From an uncultured Pseudomonadales bacterium (GTDB taxonomy: Bacteria; Pseudomonadota; Gammaproteobacteria; Pseudomonadales; Azotimanducaceae): a stretch of 64,000 nt of DNA. The number at the start of each line of letters is the position of its first letter. Positions within the stretch are counted from its first letter, which is position 1. Below the pieces are notes generated by a model that did no database searches, was not told the DNA's origin, and saw nothing but the letters and a program-made list of their open reading frames with translations. A program made the translations under genes and the position numbers. Positions 44,553 through 54,569 of this stretch are shown here, piece after piece. The stretch covers positions 11,416 through 75,415 of the forward strand of contig CAMYJX010000001.1 of NCBI GenBank assembly GCA_947258825.1, read 5' to 3'.

Positions 44553-44616
44553 CGAAGTTCTCCTGACGCGACAGTATACTCTTGGAGCCCGGCTGCTCCT
44601 CCGACGCGATCCACCG

Positions 44617-45078
44617 ATGAAACATCTGCTCATCGTCTACCACACGAAGACCGGCAATACCGGACGGCTGGCCGAGGCGGTACGGAAGGGCGCCAGCAGC
44701 GAGCTGGTAACCGAGGTGGAAATACGTGTTCAACCCGCAAGGGAAGCCGGACCCGAAGATCTGCTGTGGGCTGACGGGCTGCTCCTGGGCACGCCAGAGA
44801 ACTTCGGCTACATGTCCGGCGCGCTGAAGGACTTCCTGGACCGCACCTTCTATGAGGTGGAAGGCCGCATTCAACCGCTGCCATGCGCCGTTTTCATCAG
44901 CGCCGGTAACGATGGGTCCGGCGCCCTGCGCGCCATACGGCGGATCGCCAACGGCTACCCGTTCATCGAGGTCCAGGAACCGGTCATCGTCCAGGGCGAG
45001 CTCAGCAGCGAAGATCTGAACCGCTGCGAGGAGCTGGGTCTGGCCCTGGCGGCCGGGTTGGAAGCGGGCATCTACTGA
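44617..45078 (+). CDS. Flavodoxin-like / NADPH-dependent FMN reductase family protein
   Basis: 153 aa, single flavodoxin fold. The FMN phosphate loop is YHTKTGNTGRLA (residues 8-19), with GTPENFGYMSGALKDFLDR and ISAGNDGSGA as ring-binding loops. It may be an electron carrier or a quinone reductase. It could in principle serve one of the P450s, but no evidence links them. Confidence 0.83.
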   Translation: MKHLLIVYHTKTGNTGRLAEAVRKGASSELVTEVEIRVQPAREAGPEDLLWADGLLLGTPENFGYMSGALKDFLDRTFYEVEGRIQPLPCAVFISAGNDGSGALRAIRRIANGYPFIEVQEPVIVQGELSSEDLNRCEELGLALAAGLEAGIY

Positions 45079-45143
45079 GCACGAATCACTGGCCCCGAAT
45101 CACGGCCGATTCAGGATACACTAGCCACTCAAGGAGGCTTCGT

Positions 45144-46352
45144 TTGGCAGATCGTACCGCCAGAATTCTTCACAGCATCGAAGAGATCTCCAGCGCCGAA
45201 TGGAATGCATGTGCCAACCCGGCCGTCGCCGGGGCCCACAATCCCTTTCTGCGTTTCGAGTTTCTGCACGCTCTGGAAGCCAGCGGCAGCGCCGTGGCAG
45301 AAACCGGCTGGCAGCCGTTCCACCTGGCACTGGAGGAGGCGGAGGCGGTGTTGGGCGTCGTGCCCATGTATCTGAAGAACCACTCCCAGGGCGAGTACGT
45401 CTTCGACTACGCCTGGGCGGATGCCTGGCATCGGGCTGGCGGCGACTATTACCCGAAGCTGCAGTGCAGCGTGCCTTTCACTCCGGCCACAGGCCGGCGG
45501 CTGCTGGCGAAAGACGGCAGCGAAGATACCGAAAAGCTGCTGCTGGGCGCCTGTGCCCAGGTGGCGGATCAGATGAAGATTTCCTCCGTCCATTTGACCT
45601 TCCTGCCGAAGCACCAGTGGCAGCTGGCGGCTGCGCTGGGATACCTCCAGCGGATGGACAGCCAGTTTCACTGGCACAACCCCGGCTATCGGAGCTTCGA
45701 CGATTTTCTCGCCGATCTGTCCTCAAAGAAGCGCAAAAACCTCAAGCGCGAGCGCCGCGAAGCCCTGAGCAACGGAATCGAGATCGACTGGCTGACCGGT
45801 TCCGATCTTACTGAGGCACACTGGGATGCCTTTTACCGGTTCTACGTCGACACCGGGTCACGCAAGTGGGGTTCGCCCTATCTGACGCGTCAGTTCTTCT
45901 CGCTCATCAGCGAAACCATGGCCGATGATATCCTCCTCGTTCTGTGTCGCCGCGATGGCCGCTACATCGCCGGCGCTCTGAACTTCATTGGCGGCGACAC
46001 CCTGTTCGGGCGCAACTGGGGATGCATCGAGGACCACCGCTTTCTGCATTTCGAGACCTGCTACTACCAGGCCATCGATTTCGCCATCAAGCGGGGGTTG
46101 AACAAGGTCGAAGCCGGAGCCCAGGGTGGCCACAAAGTGGCCCGCGGCTACCTGCCTGAAGCCACCTACAGCGCTCACTGGATCGGCGATGCCGGTTTTC
46201 GTCGCGCGATTGCCGACTACCTGGAACGGGAAAGAAGGCACGTGCAGGAAGACATCGACTACGTTGAAGAACGCACGCCTTTCAAGTCTTCCATCGATCT
46301 GAACAGCTTCCGCGAAGCCCGGACGGTGCAGCTGGAAGACAGCAAGGATTGA
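45144..46352 (+). CDS. GNAT / FemAB-like protein (DUF482)
   Basis: 402 aa. NPFLRFEFLHALEASGS near the N-terminus, SSKKRKNLKRERREA in the middle and KVEAGAQGGHKVARGYLPEATYSAHW in the second half are the conserved blocks of the DUF482 peptidogalycan-biosynthesis-like family, a double GNAT fold. The start is TTG with a perfect AAGGAGG 6 nt upstream. The acceptor is unknown. Confidence 0.85.
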   Translation: MADRTARILHSIEEISSAEWNACANPAVAGAHNPFLRFEFLHALEASGSAVAETGWQPFHLALEEAEAVLGVVPMYLKNHSQGEYVFDYAWADAWHRAGGDYYPKLQCSVPFTPATGRRLLAKDGSEDTEKLLLGACAQVADQMKISSVHLTFLPKHQWQLAAALGYLQRMDSQFHWHNPGYRSFDDFLADLSSKKRKNLKRERREALSNGIEIDWLTGSDLTEAHWDAFYRFYVDTGSRKWGSPYLTRQFFSLISETMADDILLVLCRRDGRYIAGALNFIGGDTLFGRNWGCIEDHRFLHFETCYYQAIDFAIKRGLNKVEAGAQGGHKVARGYLPEATYSAHWIGDAGFRRAIADYLERERRHVQEDIDYVEERTPFKSSIDLNSFREARTVQLEDSKD

Positions 46353-46361
46353 GTTCGCCGC

Positions 46362-47123
46362 CTAAAGGGCCTCACGTACCTGTCGAAGATAGGTCTGAAT
46401 TCGCCGCACGTTGTCGGGCCCGGTGCGCAGGATCTGCTTCTGCAGCGGCGACAGGGTCTCGAGCACCGGATCGGCGAACTCATAGAGCACGTTGGGTTGC
46501 AGCAGTGGCACGTCACCCTCCAGCACGGGCACTGCGAGCACCTGCTCGATGGCCGCATCCAGCAGCTCATCCCCGGGATCCCTCAACCCAAGCTCTTTCA
46601 GGGCGTCGTTGAGCAGGGGCTCCACGCGGATCAGCAGGCCGGCCATCTGCTCGGCGGGCATCTTTTCCAGCATATCGACGTAGCCGTCATAGCGCGCGTA
46701 ACCGGCTGGATCCATCAGCAGAGCCCCGTCCTCGTCTGTGAGCACGCGGAACGGCCCTGCCGGGGACAGGAACGCCAGCTGACGGCGCGGGTAATCGCCG
46801 CGCGCAGCGTTTTCGATGACCACCGCCAGGCGCCGGATCAGGTCGCCCTTGCCAACCCAGGGCGCGGGGATTTCCATGGGGGCCAGGGCTTCCGCGACCA
46901 GCGCGTCGCTGTCGTCCAGCGGGGGCAGCGGCGGCTCCGGTTCCGCCACCGGCGGCGCTGGCGCAGGGGTTTCAGGCTCGGGTACGGCGACGGTTTCGCT
47001 TTCGACGGGCACCGAGGGCGGCGGCGGGGGCGCCTGTTGTTCCATCCAACGGGGGACCAGTATCAACGCCGCAATGATGGCAGCGCCCAATAGCAACCCG
47101 CCGACAATATAGGCCTTTTGCAT
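46362..47123 (-). CDS. DUF3014 domain protein
   Basis: 253 aa. An N-terminal transmembrane segment (IVGGLLLGAAIIAALILVP), a Pro/Glu-rich linker of about 45 residues, and a helical periplasmic domain with FLSPAGPFRVL and GYARYDGYVDML typical of DUF3014. Function not known. It is divergent from asnS and convergent with the FemAB-like gene. Confidence 0.85.
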   Translation of the reverse strand: MQKAYIVGGLLLGAAIIAALILVPRWMEQQAPPPPPSVPVESETVAVPEPETPAPAPPVAEPEPPLPPLDDSDALVAEALAPMEIPAPWVGKGDLIRRLAVVIENAARGDYPRRQLAFLSPAGPFRVLTDEDGALLMDPAGYARYDGYVDMLEKMPAEQMAGLLIRVEPLLNDALKELGLRDPGDELLDAAIEQVLAVPVLEGDVPLLQPNVLYEFADPVLETLSPLQKQILRTGPDNVRRIQTYLRQVREAL

Positions 47124-47213
47124 ACCGCATTATGACCCGGACCCTGGTTAATTGATCCAAGGTCGAACCGAATTCCATTATCATTCCACAATCACTCAGC
47201 AGAACTGCAGAAG

Positions 47214-48626
47214 ATGACGAGAACCTCTATTGAATCCATCCTCTCGGGTCGGGTCCCTATCGGCAGCGATGTCGTCATCGAAGGATGGGTGCGCTCGCGG
47301 CGAACGTCCAAAGGCGGCTTTTCCTTTGTCCACATCAACGACGGCTCGTGCCTCGACAATATCCAGGCGGTGGCCGACGGCGCGCTGGCCAACTACGACA
47401 AAGAGATCACGGAGATAAGCACCGGTTGCTCGGTCCGCGTGAGCGGCGAGGTGGTCGCCTCCCAGGGCAAGGGACAGGATCGGGAGGTTCAAGCCCGGGA
47501 GGTGGAAATCCTGGGCTGGGTGGACGATCCGGAAACCTATCCCATCGCCAAGAAAAAGCACACCTTCGAATACCTGCGCGGCGTTGCCCACCTGCGTCCG
47601 CGTACCAACACCTTCGGCGCCATCGCCCGGGTTCGCAACGCCATCGCCCAGGCTGTCCACAGCTACTTCGACCGGGAGGGGTTCGTCTGGGTCAACACGC
47701 CCATCATCACGTCCAGCGACTGTGAGGGTGCGGGCGAGCTGTTCAGGGTATCTACCCTGGATCACGCCAATCGGCCGGCCGCGGGTCAGCAAGGCGCCGC
47801 TGACGATGCAGATCCTTACGCCGAAGATTTCTTCGGTACCGAAGCTTTTCTGACCGTGTCCGGACAGCTGAACGTCGAGAGCTACTGCCTGGCGCTGTCC
47901 AAGGTCTACACCTTCGGCCCGACGTTCCGGGCAGAGAACTCCAACACCAGTCGCCACCTGGCGGAATTCTGGATGATCGAGCCCGAGATCGCCTTTGCCG
48001 ATCTGGCTGACAATGCCGACCTGGCAGAAAGGTTCCTGAAATCGGTGTTCACCGAGGTGCTCAACCGCTGCGAGGAGGACATGGCCTTTTTTGCCGAGCG
48101 TATCGACAGCGCGGCCATCGAGCGTCTGCAGCACGTCATCGGCACGCCCTTCGAGCGCATGGACTACAGCGAGGCCGTGCGCATTCTCGAAGCTGCAGAC
48201 ACCAATTTTGAGTATCCCGTTCGCTGGGGCCTCGACCTGCAGTCGGAGCACGAGCGATACCTGACGGAGAAGCACGTGGGCGGCCCGGTGGTGGTCGTCA
48301 ACTACCCCAAGGAGATCAAAGCGTTCTACATGCGTCTGAACGACGATGACCGCACCGTCGCGGCCATGGACGTGCTGGTTCCCGGCGTGGGCGAGATCAT
48401 CGGCGGCAGCCAACGCGAAGAACGGCTGTCCGTGCTGGATTCCCGCATGGCGGATCAGGGGCACGCCGGAGAGCTGTGGTGGTATCGGGATCTGCGTCGC
48501 TACGGCACCGTTCCCCACGCGGGCTTTGGCATGGGTCTGGAAAGGCTGGTGCTGTACGTGACCGGCATGGAAAACATCCGCGATGCCATTCCCTTTCCAC
48601 GCGTGCCCAACAGCGCGAGCTTCTGA
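47214..48626 (+). CDS. asnS: Asparaginyl-tRNA synthetase
   Basis: 470 aa class IIb synthetase. The N-terminal OB-fold anticodon domain ([20 protein letters not shown]) is followed by the catalytic core with [17 protein letters not shown], motif 2 [16 protein letters not shown] and motif 3 [15 protein letters not shown]. It charges tRNA-Asn directly. Length matches the bacterial family. The ABC transporter gene starts 8 nt later. Confidence 0.96.
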   Translation: MTRTSIESILSGRVPIGSDVVIEGWVRSRRTSKGGFSFVHINDGSCLDNIQAVADGALANYDKEITEISTGCSVRVSGEVVASQGKGQDREVQAREVEILGWVDDPETYPIAKKKHTFEYLRGVAHLRPRTNTFGAIARVRNAIAQAVHSYFDREGFVWVNTPIITSSDCEGAGELFRVSTLDHANRPAAGQQGAADDADPYAEDFFGTEAFLTVSGQLNVESYCLALSKVYTFGPTFRAENSNTSRHLAEFWMIEPEIAFADLADNADLAERFLKSVFTEVLNRCEEDMAFFAERIDSAAIERLQHVIGTPFERMDYSEAVRILEAADTNFEYPVRWGLDLQSEHERYLTEKHVGGPVVVVNYPKEIKAFYMRLNDDDRTVAAMDVLVPGVGEIIGGSQREERLSVLDSRMADQGHAGELWWYRDLRRYGTVPHAGFGMGLERLVLYVTGMENIRDAIPFPRVPNSASF

Positions 48627-48634
48627 ATAGCTGA

Positions 48635-50395
48635 ATGATCAGATCACTGCTGCGCCTCAAAGCCTTCATCCTCCGCTATCGCGGACGGCTGGGCCTGGGA
48701 ATCGTGGCATTTGGCATCGCCCGCGTGTTCGAGGGCCTGGTGCCGCTGTTTCTGGCCATGGGCATCGATCGCATGGCGGCGGGCACCGCCGACCTCAGCC
48801 TGCCCATATTCGGCATCCTGCTGGCCGTGGTGGCCAGGTACGCAACGGTGACCTACGCCCGTTACGCCGTGCGCAGCGTGGGTCAGCATGTCGCCTTCGA
48901 CCTGCGTCAGGCTCTGTTCGGCGCCCTGCAACAGCAGGGCAGCCGCTTCTTTGGTCGCTATACCATCGGCGACCTGATGACTCGGGCGGTTGCCGACATC
49001 AGCCTTGTCCAGCGGTTCATTGCCATGGGCACCGTCCTGGTGGTGATTCTGATCTACGCCACGCTGGTTGGCTTCGGTTTCATGCTGTATCTCTCGCCGT
49101 CGCTGACCCTGCTGCTGCTGCCGCCGCTGCCGTTCGTATTCTTTTATGCCCAGTGGTCGGCGCGGCAGATGGGCGTCGCATCCAAAGAAGTGCAGGACCG
49201 GCTGTCTGACCTCGGCGGCCAGGTGCAGGAAAATCTGTCCGGCATCCGCACCATTCAGGCCATGGTGCAGGAGGAGAACGAGATAAAGCGCTTCAGCGAG
49301 ACCAACCAGGCCTACGCCAACGCCTTCTACCGTCAGGCCTGGATCAACTCGCTGATGACGTCCTGGATGCCGTCGCTGGCCGCCATCTGCTCCATCACCA
49401 TTCTTGGCTACGGCGGCCACCTGGTGCTTCAGGGCGAGCTGAGCATCGGCGCACTGGTGGCGTTCTTCATGTACGTGAACATGGTGGTGCAGCCGTTCAG
49501 AGTCGCCGGATTCATCATCAACCTGTTCCAGCGCGCGGCCGTAGCCAGCGACCGTCTCTTTGAAGTGCTGTCGCTGGAACCGGAAATCGAGGACCGGCCC
49601 AGCGGCGCAACGCCGAAAGCAATTCGCGGTGAGATCGAGTTCCGCAACCTGTCATTCCGGCATGAGGCCGGACGGGACCCCGCGCTGGAAGATCTGTCGC
49701 TGAAGATCCGTCCGGGCGAGTCCATCTCCATCATGGGCCGCGTGGGTGCCGGCAAGACCACGCTTCTCAAGCTGCTGTTGCGCCTGCTAGACCCGGCCCC
49801 TGGCACGGTCTTCGTCGACGGCCACGATGTCCGTGACTATCCCCTGGCCCAGCTGCGCGCACAGATTGCCATGGTGCCTCAGGACCCGTTTCTTTTCGGC
49901 GAGCCGCTACGGGACAACCTGACCTACGACGAACCTGAACGGGCGCTGGAAGCCATCTGGCAGGCGGCCGCATCGGCGGACCTGAAGGACACCATCGAAG
50001 AATTCCCGGAGCGCATGGACACCCTGGTGGGAGAACGCGGCGTCACCCTGTCGGGTGGCCAGAAGCAGCGTGCGACCCTGGCCCGGGGTCTGATCCGACA
50101 GGCACCCGTGCTGGTGCTGGACGACTGCTTCTCCAGCGTCGACACCGGAACCGAAGAGCACATTCTTTCCGAGCTCAAACAGCTGCGCCGGGGACAGACC
50201 ACGGTGCTCGTCTCGCATCGCGTGTCGACGGCCCGCCACTCGGATCGCATCGTGGTTCTGGATGCCGGGCGCATCGCCGAGGTGGGCACCCACGATGCGC
50301 TGATCCGCAAAGGTGGTCTGTACGCCGAGCTGGAAAGAATCCAGCGTGAAGGCGCAGAAGATACCGACTACACCCTCGCAGGCGCCCCGGGCTGA
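48635..50395 (+). CDS. ABC exporter, ATP-binding/permease (MdlA-like)
   Basis: 586 aa half transporter: six helices (residues 15-300), then an NBD with Walker A GRVGAGKTT (Lys374), LSGGQ and Walker B VLVLDDC. The residue after the Walker B Asp is Asp rather than the catalytic Glu, as in the degenerate half of MdlA/B-type heterodimers. It overlaps the following exporter gene (TGATG), so the two form a heterodimer. Substrate unknown. Confidence 0.92.
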   Translation: MIRSLLRLKAFILRYRGRLGLGIVAFGIARVFEGLVPLFLAMGIDRMAAGTADLSLPIFGILLAVVARYATVTYARYAVRSVGQHVAFDLRQALFGALQQQGSRFFGRYTIGDLMTRAVADISLVQRFIAMGTVLVVILIYATLVGFGFMLYLSPSLTLLLLPPLPFVFFYAQWSARQMGVASKEVQDRLSDLGGQVQENLSGIRTIQAMVQEENEIKRFSETNQAYANAFYRQAWINSLMTSWMPSLAAICSITILGYGGHLVLQGELSIGALVAFFMYVNMVVQPFRVAGFIINLFQRAAVASDRLFEVLSLEPEIEDRPSGATPKAIRGEIEFRNLSFRHEAGRDPALEDLSLKIRPGESISIMGRVGAGKTTLLKLLLRLLDPAPGTVFVDGHDVRDYPLAQLRAQIAMVPQDPFLFGEPLRDNLTYDEPERALEAIWQAAASADLKDTIEEFPERMDTLVGERGVTLSGGQKQRATLARGLIRQAPVLVLDDCFSSVDTGTEEHILSELKQLRRGQTTVLVSHRVSTARHSDRIVVLDAGRIAEVGTHDALIRKGGLYAELERIQREGAEDTDYTLAGAPG

Positions 50396-52287
50396 TGGCA
50401 GCACCCGGAACCTCCAGCAGTCCACCCGCAGAACCGCGCAACCACGCAATGTTCGACGCAGAATTTTCCGGGGCCGCGCTGAACATGCAGCTGCTGCGGC
50501 GGCTGCTGCGCTGGTTGCGGCCTTACCGCCTCACTTTCGGCATCAGCGCAATCCTGATACTGCTCGCTTCCACACTGCAGGTGCTGATGCCGGTGGTGCT
50601 GTCGCTGGTGGTCATCGATCACATCATTCGTGGCGAAGCGGATCCCCTGACCCCGGACCTGGGCATGATCGACATCACCGAAGCCATCGCGGCCACTCTG
50701 GCCATCCACCCGCTGCTGGCCGCCTGCCTGCTGTACACGGCCCTGCAGATCGGCTGGGCCGTGGCCGGCCATGCGCATCGGGTTACCCTCATCAGCTCGG
50801 TCATCAACGGATTGCGGGACCTGCGGCTGGACCTCTTCCGGCATCTTGAAACCCGACCGTCGTCATTCTACGACCGCGTCGCGGTGGGTCGCGTGATGAC
50901 CCGGGTGACCAACGATATCGAAGCCCTTTACGAGCTGCTGCGCGGCATCGGCACCCTGATCGGCGAGTTCGTACCCTTCTTCGTGGCGCTGACCATCATG
51001 CTGGCCATCGACATGCAGCTGACGCTGATCCTGCTGCTGGTATTGCCGGTGATGGGCTCAGCCACCTACTACTTCCGTCGCGCCACCAGCCTGCTGTTCC
51101 GCAAAGTGCGGATGACGCTATCGGCGTTGAATCAGTACATGCAGGAGAACCTGGCGGGCCTGCAGGTGGTGCAGCTGTCGGATCGCGAGCAACAGAATCT
51201 GCAACGTTACACCGAAATCAACGAAGAGAATCGGGACCACGAGCTCAAGAGCGCCCGCCTGGAAACGTTCTACGGCGCCTTCACCGACAGCATGGCGCAC
51301 GTCGCCCTGGGCGTGGTCGTCTGGTACGGCGGTGGTGCCGTGGTCCAGGAGCAGATGTCGCTGGGCGGGGTAATCCTGTTTACCCGCTTCATCGACATGC
51401 TGTTTCATCCTATCGTCGCGCTGGGCGAGCAGACCAACATCCTGTTCCGCGCCATGGCCAGCGGCGAACGCATCTTTCAGGCGCTGGACTGGGACGAGAA
51501 GATTCACGAGCCGGAGGAACCCGCAAAGCTGCCGGCACGCCTGCGCGGCGAGGTGCGTTTTCAACATCTGCACTTCGGCTATGATCCTGGCCAGCAGGTT
51601 CTCGACGATGTCAGCTTCACCATCGAGCCAGGAGAGAAGCTTGCCATCGTGGGGCCCACGGGGTCGGGCAAGAGCACTTTGATTCGGCTGCTGAGCCGGT
51701 TCTACGATTTCGACGACGGCCACGTCTTTCTGGACGGCATAGATCTCAACCGTATCCACAGCCGCGATCTGCGCAAGCGCATCGGCGTGGTGCTGCAGGA
51801 TTTTCACATCTTCTCCGGAACCATCTACGACAACATCGCTCTGGGTGACCCGACCGTGACCCGGGAGATGGCCGAGCAGGCGGCGCGCCGGGTGAATGCT
51901 CACGGTTTCATCGATGCCCTGCGCGACGGCTACGACACCGTGCTGTCGGAGCGGGGCCAGAATCTGTCTCAGGGCCAGCGCCAGCTGCTGGCCTTCGCCC
52001 GGGTGCTGGCCGCGGACCCGGAGATTCTGGTGCTCGACGAAGCCACCGCCAGCATCGATACGGAAACCGAGCTGCTGATCCAGGACGCCCTGCGCAAGCT
52101 CACCGCCGGCCGCACCTCCATCATCATCGCCCACCGCCTGCAGACCATTCAGGAAGCCGACCGGGTGCTGGTGCTCCATCACGGTAAGGTGGAAGAGCTG
52201 GGGACCCACGAGGAGCTGCTGGCCAGACAGGGCCTGTACTACCGGCTGCACAGCCTGCAGTTTCAGGAACCCGAGGAAACGGCATAG
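50395..52287 (+). CDS. ABC exporter, ATP-binding/permease (MdlB-like)
   Basis: 630 aa, partner of the preceding gene. It has an extra 40-residue N-terminal stretch before the six-helix domain. The NBD has Walker A GPTGSGKST (Lys426), LSQGQRQ as its ABC signature, and a canonical Walker B with Glu (ILVLDEATASID). The intact catalytic Glu here complements the degenerate site of the partner. Translationally coupled by overlap. Confidence 0.92.
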   Translation: MAAPGTSSSPPAEPRNHAMFDAEFSGAALNMQLLRRLLRWLRPYRLTFGISAILILLASTLQVLMPVVLSLVVIDHIIRGEADPLTPDLGMIDITEAIAATLAIHPLLAACLLYTALQIGWAVAGHAHRVTLISSVINGLRDLRLDLFRHLETRPSSFYDRVAVGRVMTRVTNDIEALYELLRGIGTLIGEFVPFFVALTIMLAIDMQLTLILLLVLPVMGSATYYFRRATSLLFRKVRMTLSALNQYMQENLAGLQVVQLSDREQQNLQRYTEINEENRDHELKSARLETFYGAFTDSMAHVALGVVVWYGGGAVVQEQMSLGGVILFTRFIDMLFHPIVALGEQTNILFRAMASGERIFQALDWDEKIHEPEEPAKLPARLRGEVRFQHLHFGYDPGQQVLDDVSFTIEPGEKLAIVGPTGSGKSTLIRLLSRFYDFDDGHVFLDGIDLNRIHSRDLRKRIGVVLQDFHIFSGTIYDNIALGDPTVTREMAEQAARRVNAHGFIDALRDGYDTVLSERGQNLSQGQRQLLAFARVLAADPEILVLDEATASIDTETELLIQDALRKLTAGRTSIIIAHRLQTIQEADRVLVLHHGKVEELGTHEELLARQGLYYRLHSLQFQEPEETA

Positions 52288-52307
52288 CCGGGAGGGAACA
52301 GGTTCGC

Positions 52308-53924
52308 ATGTTCGGAAGCCGCCCTTCCCGCCCCGCACGGCAAGACCACGAGGCTGGCCGCCTGTGGTGGCGTGACGGCATCATCTATCAGATCTATCCA
52401 CGTTCGTTCATGGATGCAAACAACGACGGCATTGGCGACCTGGAAGGTGTCCGGAGGCGCCTGGACCATCTGGCGTGGCTGGGGGTGGATGGCATCTGGT
52501 TGTCGCCGTGTTTTCCCTCACCCATGGCCGACTTCGGCTACGACGTCTCCGACTACCGTGACATCGATCCGGTATTCGGCAACCTGCAAGACTTCGACCG
52601 ACTGCTGGCAGACGCTCACAGCAGGGGCATACGCATCATTCTGGATCTGGTGCCCAATCACACCTCGGATCGCCATCCCTGGTTCCAGGCTGCTCGTCGC
52701 AGCAAAGACGACCCCAAGCGCGACTGGTACCTGTGGCGCGACCCCAGACCGGACGGCGCGCCGCCCAACAACTGGACATCCGTCTTCGGCGGCCCGGCCT
52801 GGGAACTCGATCCGCAAACGGGACAGTACTACCTGCACACCTTCCTCAAGGAGCAGCCGGAGCTGAACTGGCGCAATCCCGAGGTGGTAGCCGCCATGCA
52901 CGACGTGGTGCGGTTCTGGTTCGACCGGGGCGTCGACGGTTTTCGCATCGACGTCATCCACGCCATCGCCAAAGATCCCGAGCTGCGGGACAACCCCATG
53001 GTGAACGGCGTGCAGAAACGACTGCACAGCGAGAATCACCCGGACGTCCACGGCATGCTGCGGGCGCTGCGGCGCCTGGCTGACGACTATGACGAGCGCA
53101 TGCTGGTGGGTGAGGTCTACCTGATGGACCCGGCAGAAGTCGCCACCTACTACGGTGCTGGCGACGAGTTGCACCTGGCCTTTAACTTCTCTTTCATGCA
53201 CGCGCCCTGGGATGCAGGGGCCTTCCGCGCTCAGGTCGAGCGGTTCGCGAAGCTGGTTCCCGAACAGGGCTGGCCCGATCACGTGCTGTCGAGCCACGAT
53301 GCGCGTCGCCATGCCAGCCGCTACGACCATGCCACCCTGGGCGAAGCCCGCTGCCGCCTGGCGGCGCTGATGCTGCTCACCTTGCGAGGCACGCCTTTCC
53401 TCTACTACGGGGAGGAGATCGGCATGCGCAACGTTGAGATTCCCGAGGACGCCATGCAGGACCCACTGGCCTGGACGCTTAGCCCGAAGCTGTGCCGGGA
53501 CGGCGAGCGCACCCCCATGCAATGGCAGCCCGGGCCTGGCGCCGGGTTCACCAAGGGCTCGCCCTGGTTGCCATTCGGCGACGACGCCGGAACCCGCAAC
53601 GTGTCCCGCCAGATGGAAGAACCCGCGTCGCTGCTGCACCTTTACCGCGACGCCATCGCGTTACGGCGGCGGAATCCGGTTCTGCAGCGGGGAAGCTTCC
53701 AGCCTCTGGACTCCCCCGATCAGGTATTTGCTTTCGAGCGGCGGGACGGAGCCAGCCGGGCGCTGGTCGCCCTCAATCTCGGCACAACATCAGTTAACCC
53801 GCGCTTACCTGCCGCATCCGTCCAGGGAGGGCTGCGGACCCACGCGCGGTTGCCACTTCCCGAAGACGCGGCGTCGCTGGAGCTCCGCCCCTGTGAGGGA
53901 GCGGTGTTTCTGACAGCCTGCTAA
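52308..53924 (+). CDS. GH13 alpha-glucosidase / oligo-1,6-glucosidase
   Basis: 538 aa cytoplasmic GH13. IIYQIYPRSF and GIWLSPCFPSP start the barrel, DLVPNHTSD is region I, GFRIDVI carries the nucleophile Asp215, VGEVYL the acid Glu269, and SSHDARR the third Asp331. The usual NHD of region IV is SHD here. It would hydrolyse or transfer short alpha-glucosides. No sugar transporter genes are adjacent; it follows the ABC exporter by 20 nt. Confidence 0.92.
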   Translation: MFGSRPSRPARQDHEAGRLWWRDGIIYQIYPRSFMDANNDGIGDLEGVRRRLDHLAWLGVDGIWLSPCFPSPMADFGYDVSDYRDIDPVFGNLQDFDRLLADAHSRGIRIILDLVPNHTSDRHPWFQAARRSKDDPKRDWYLWRDPRPDGAPPNNWTSVFGGPAWELDPQTGQYYLHTFLKEQPELNWRNPEVVAAMHDVVRFWFDRGVDGFRIDVIHAIAKDPELRDNPMVNGVQKRLHSENHPDVHGMLRALRRLADDYDERMLVGEVYLMDPAEVATYYGAGDELHLAFNFSFMHAPWDAGAFRAQVERFAKLVPEQGWPDHVLSSHDARRHASRYDHATLGEARCRLAALMLLTLRGTPFLYYGEEIGMRNVEIPEDAMQDPLAWTLSPKLCRDGERTPMQWQPGPGAGFTKGSPWLPFGDDAGTRNVSRQMEEPASLLHLYRDAIALRRRNPVLQRGSFQPLDSPDQVFAFERRDGASRALVALNLGTTSVNPRLPAASVQGGLRTHARLPLPEDAASLELRPCEGAVFLTAC

Positions 53925-53956
53925 AGTGCGGCTCGACCCATTGTCGAGGCGCCGAC

Positions 53957-54541
53957 GTGCCCCACCGCATCACCATCATCCAAGGCCACCCGGACGGCAC
54001 GCGGGAACATCTCTGCCATGCCCTGGCGAATGCCTATCGATCCGGCGCTGAAGCTTCCGACTTCGAAGTCCGCAGCATCTCGGTGGCGGACCTGAGCTTT
54101 CCGCTCATCCGCAGCGGCGAGGACTTCGTCGACGGGCCGCGACCCGCCTGCATCCAGGAAGCCCAGTCCATGATCCGCAGCAGCGATCATCTGCTGCTGG
54201 TCTATCCCCTGTGGCTGGGCACCATGCCCGCCATGTTTAAGGCGTTTCTGGAGCAGGTGTTCCGCTACGATTTCGCGTTCGAACCGGATGCCCGGGGGCA
54301 CTTCGATAAGAAACTCGCGGGGCGTTCCGCCCGGGTGATGATCACCATGGGCATGCCGGCGCTGGCATACCGCTACTACTTCGGCGCCCACAGCTTGAAG
54401 AGCCTGGAGCGCAACATCCTCAAGTTTTCCGGCATCTCCCCGGTCAAGGAGAGCCTGTTCGGCGCGGTGGACAGCGTCAGCGACGGGACCCGTGAAAAGT
54501 GGCTGCAGCGTGTGAAGCGGCTCGGCGCGGCGGGGCGATGA
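53957..54541 (+). CDS. Flavodoxin-like NAD(P)H dehydrogenase (quinone)
   Basis: 194 aa, GTG start. The fold resembles KefF/MdaB-type quinone reductases: IIQGHPDGTREHLCHAL at the N-terminus, LLVYPLWLGTMPAMFKAFLEQVF and ARVMITMGMPALAYRYY. It would transfer two electrons from NAD(P)H to quinones using FMN or FAD. It is convergent with the P450 operon, with 28 nt between stops. Confidence 0.87.
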   Translation: MPHRITIIQGHPDGTREHLCHALANAYRSGAEASDFEVRSISVADLSFPLIRSGEDFVDGPRPACIQEAQSMIRSSDHLLLVYPLWLGTMPAMFKAFLEQVFRYDFAFEPDARGHFDKKLAGRSARVMITMGMPALAYRYYFGAHSLKSLERNILKFSGISPVKESLFGAVDSVSDGTREKWLQRVKRLGAAGR

Positions 54542-54569
54542 GCCCGCGCCCTGCCGGATCGGAGGTTCC

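Noticed and set aside
53932-53948. CTCGAC / GTCGAG hairpin between the glucosidase and quinone reductase genes
   Set aside because: Only 6 bp with no T-run and close to the next start; too weak to call a terminator.
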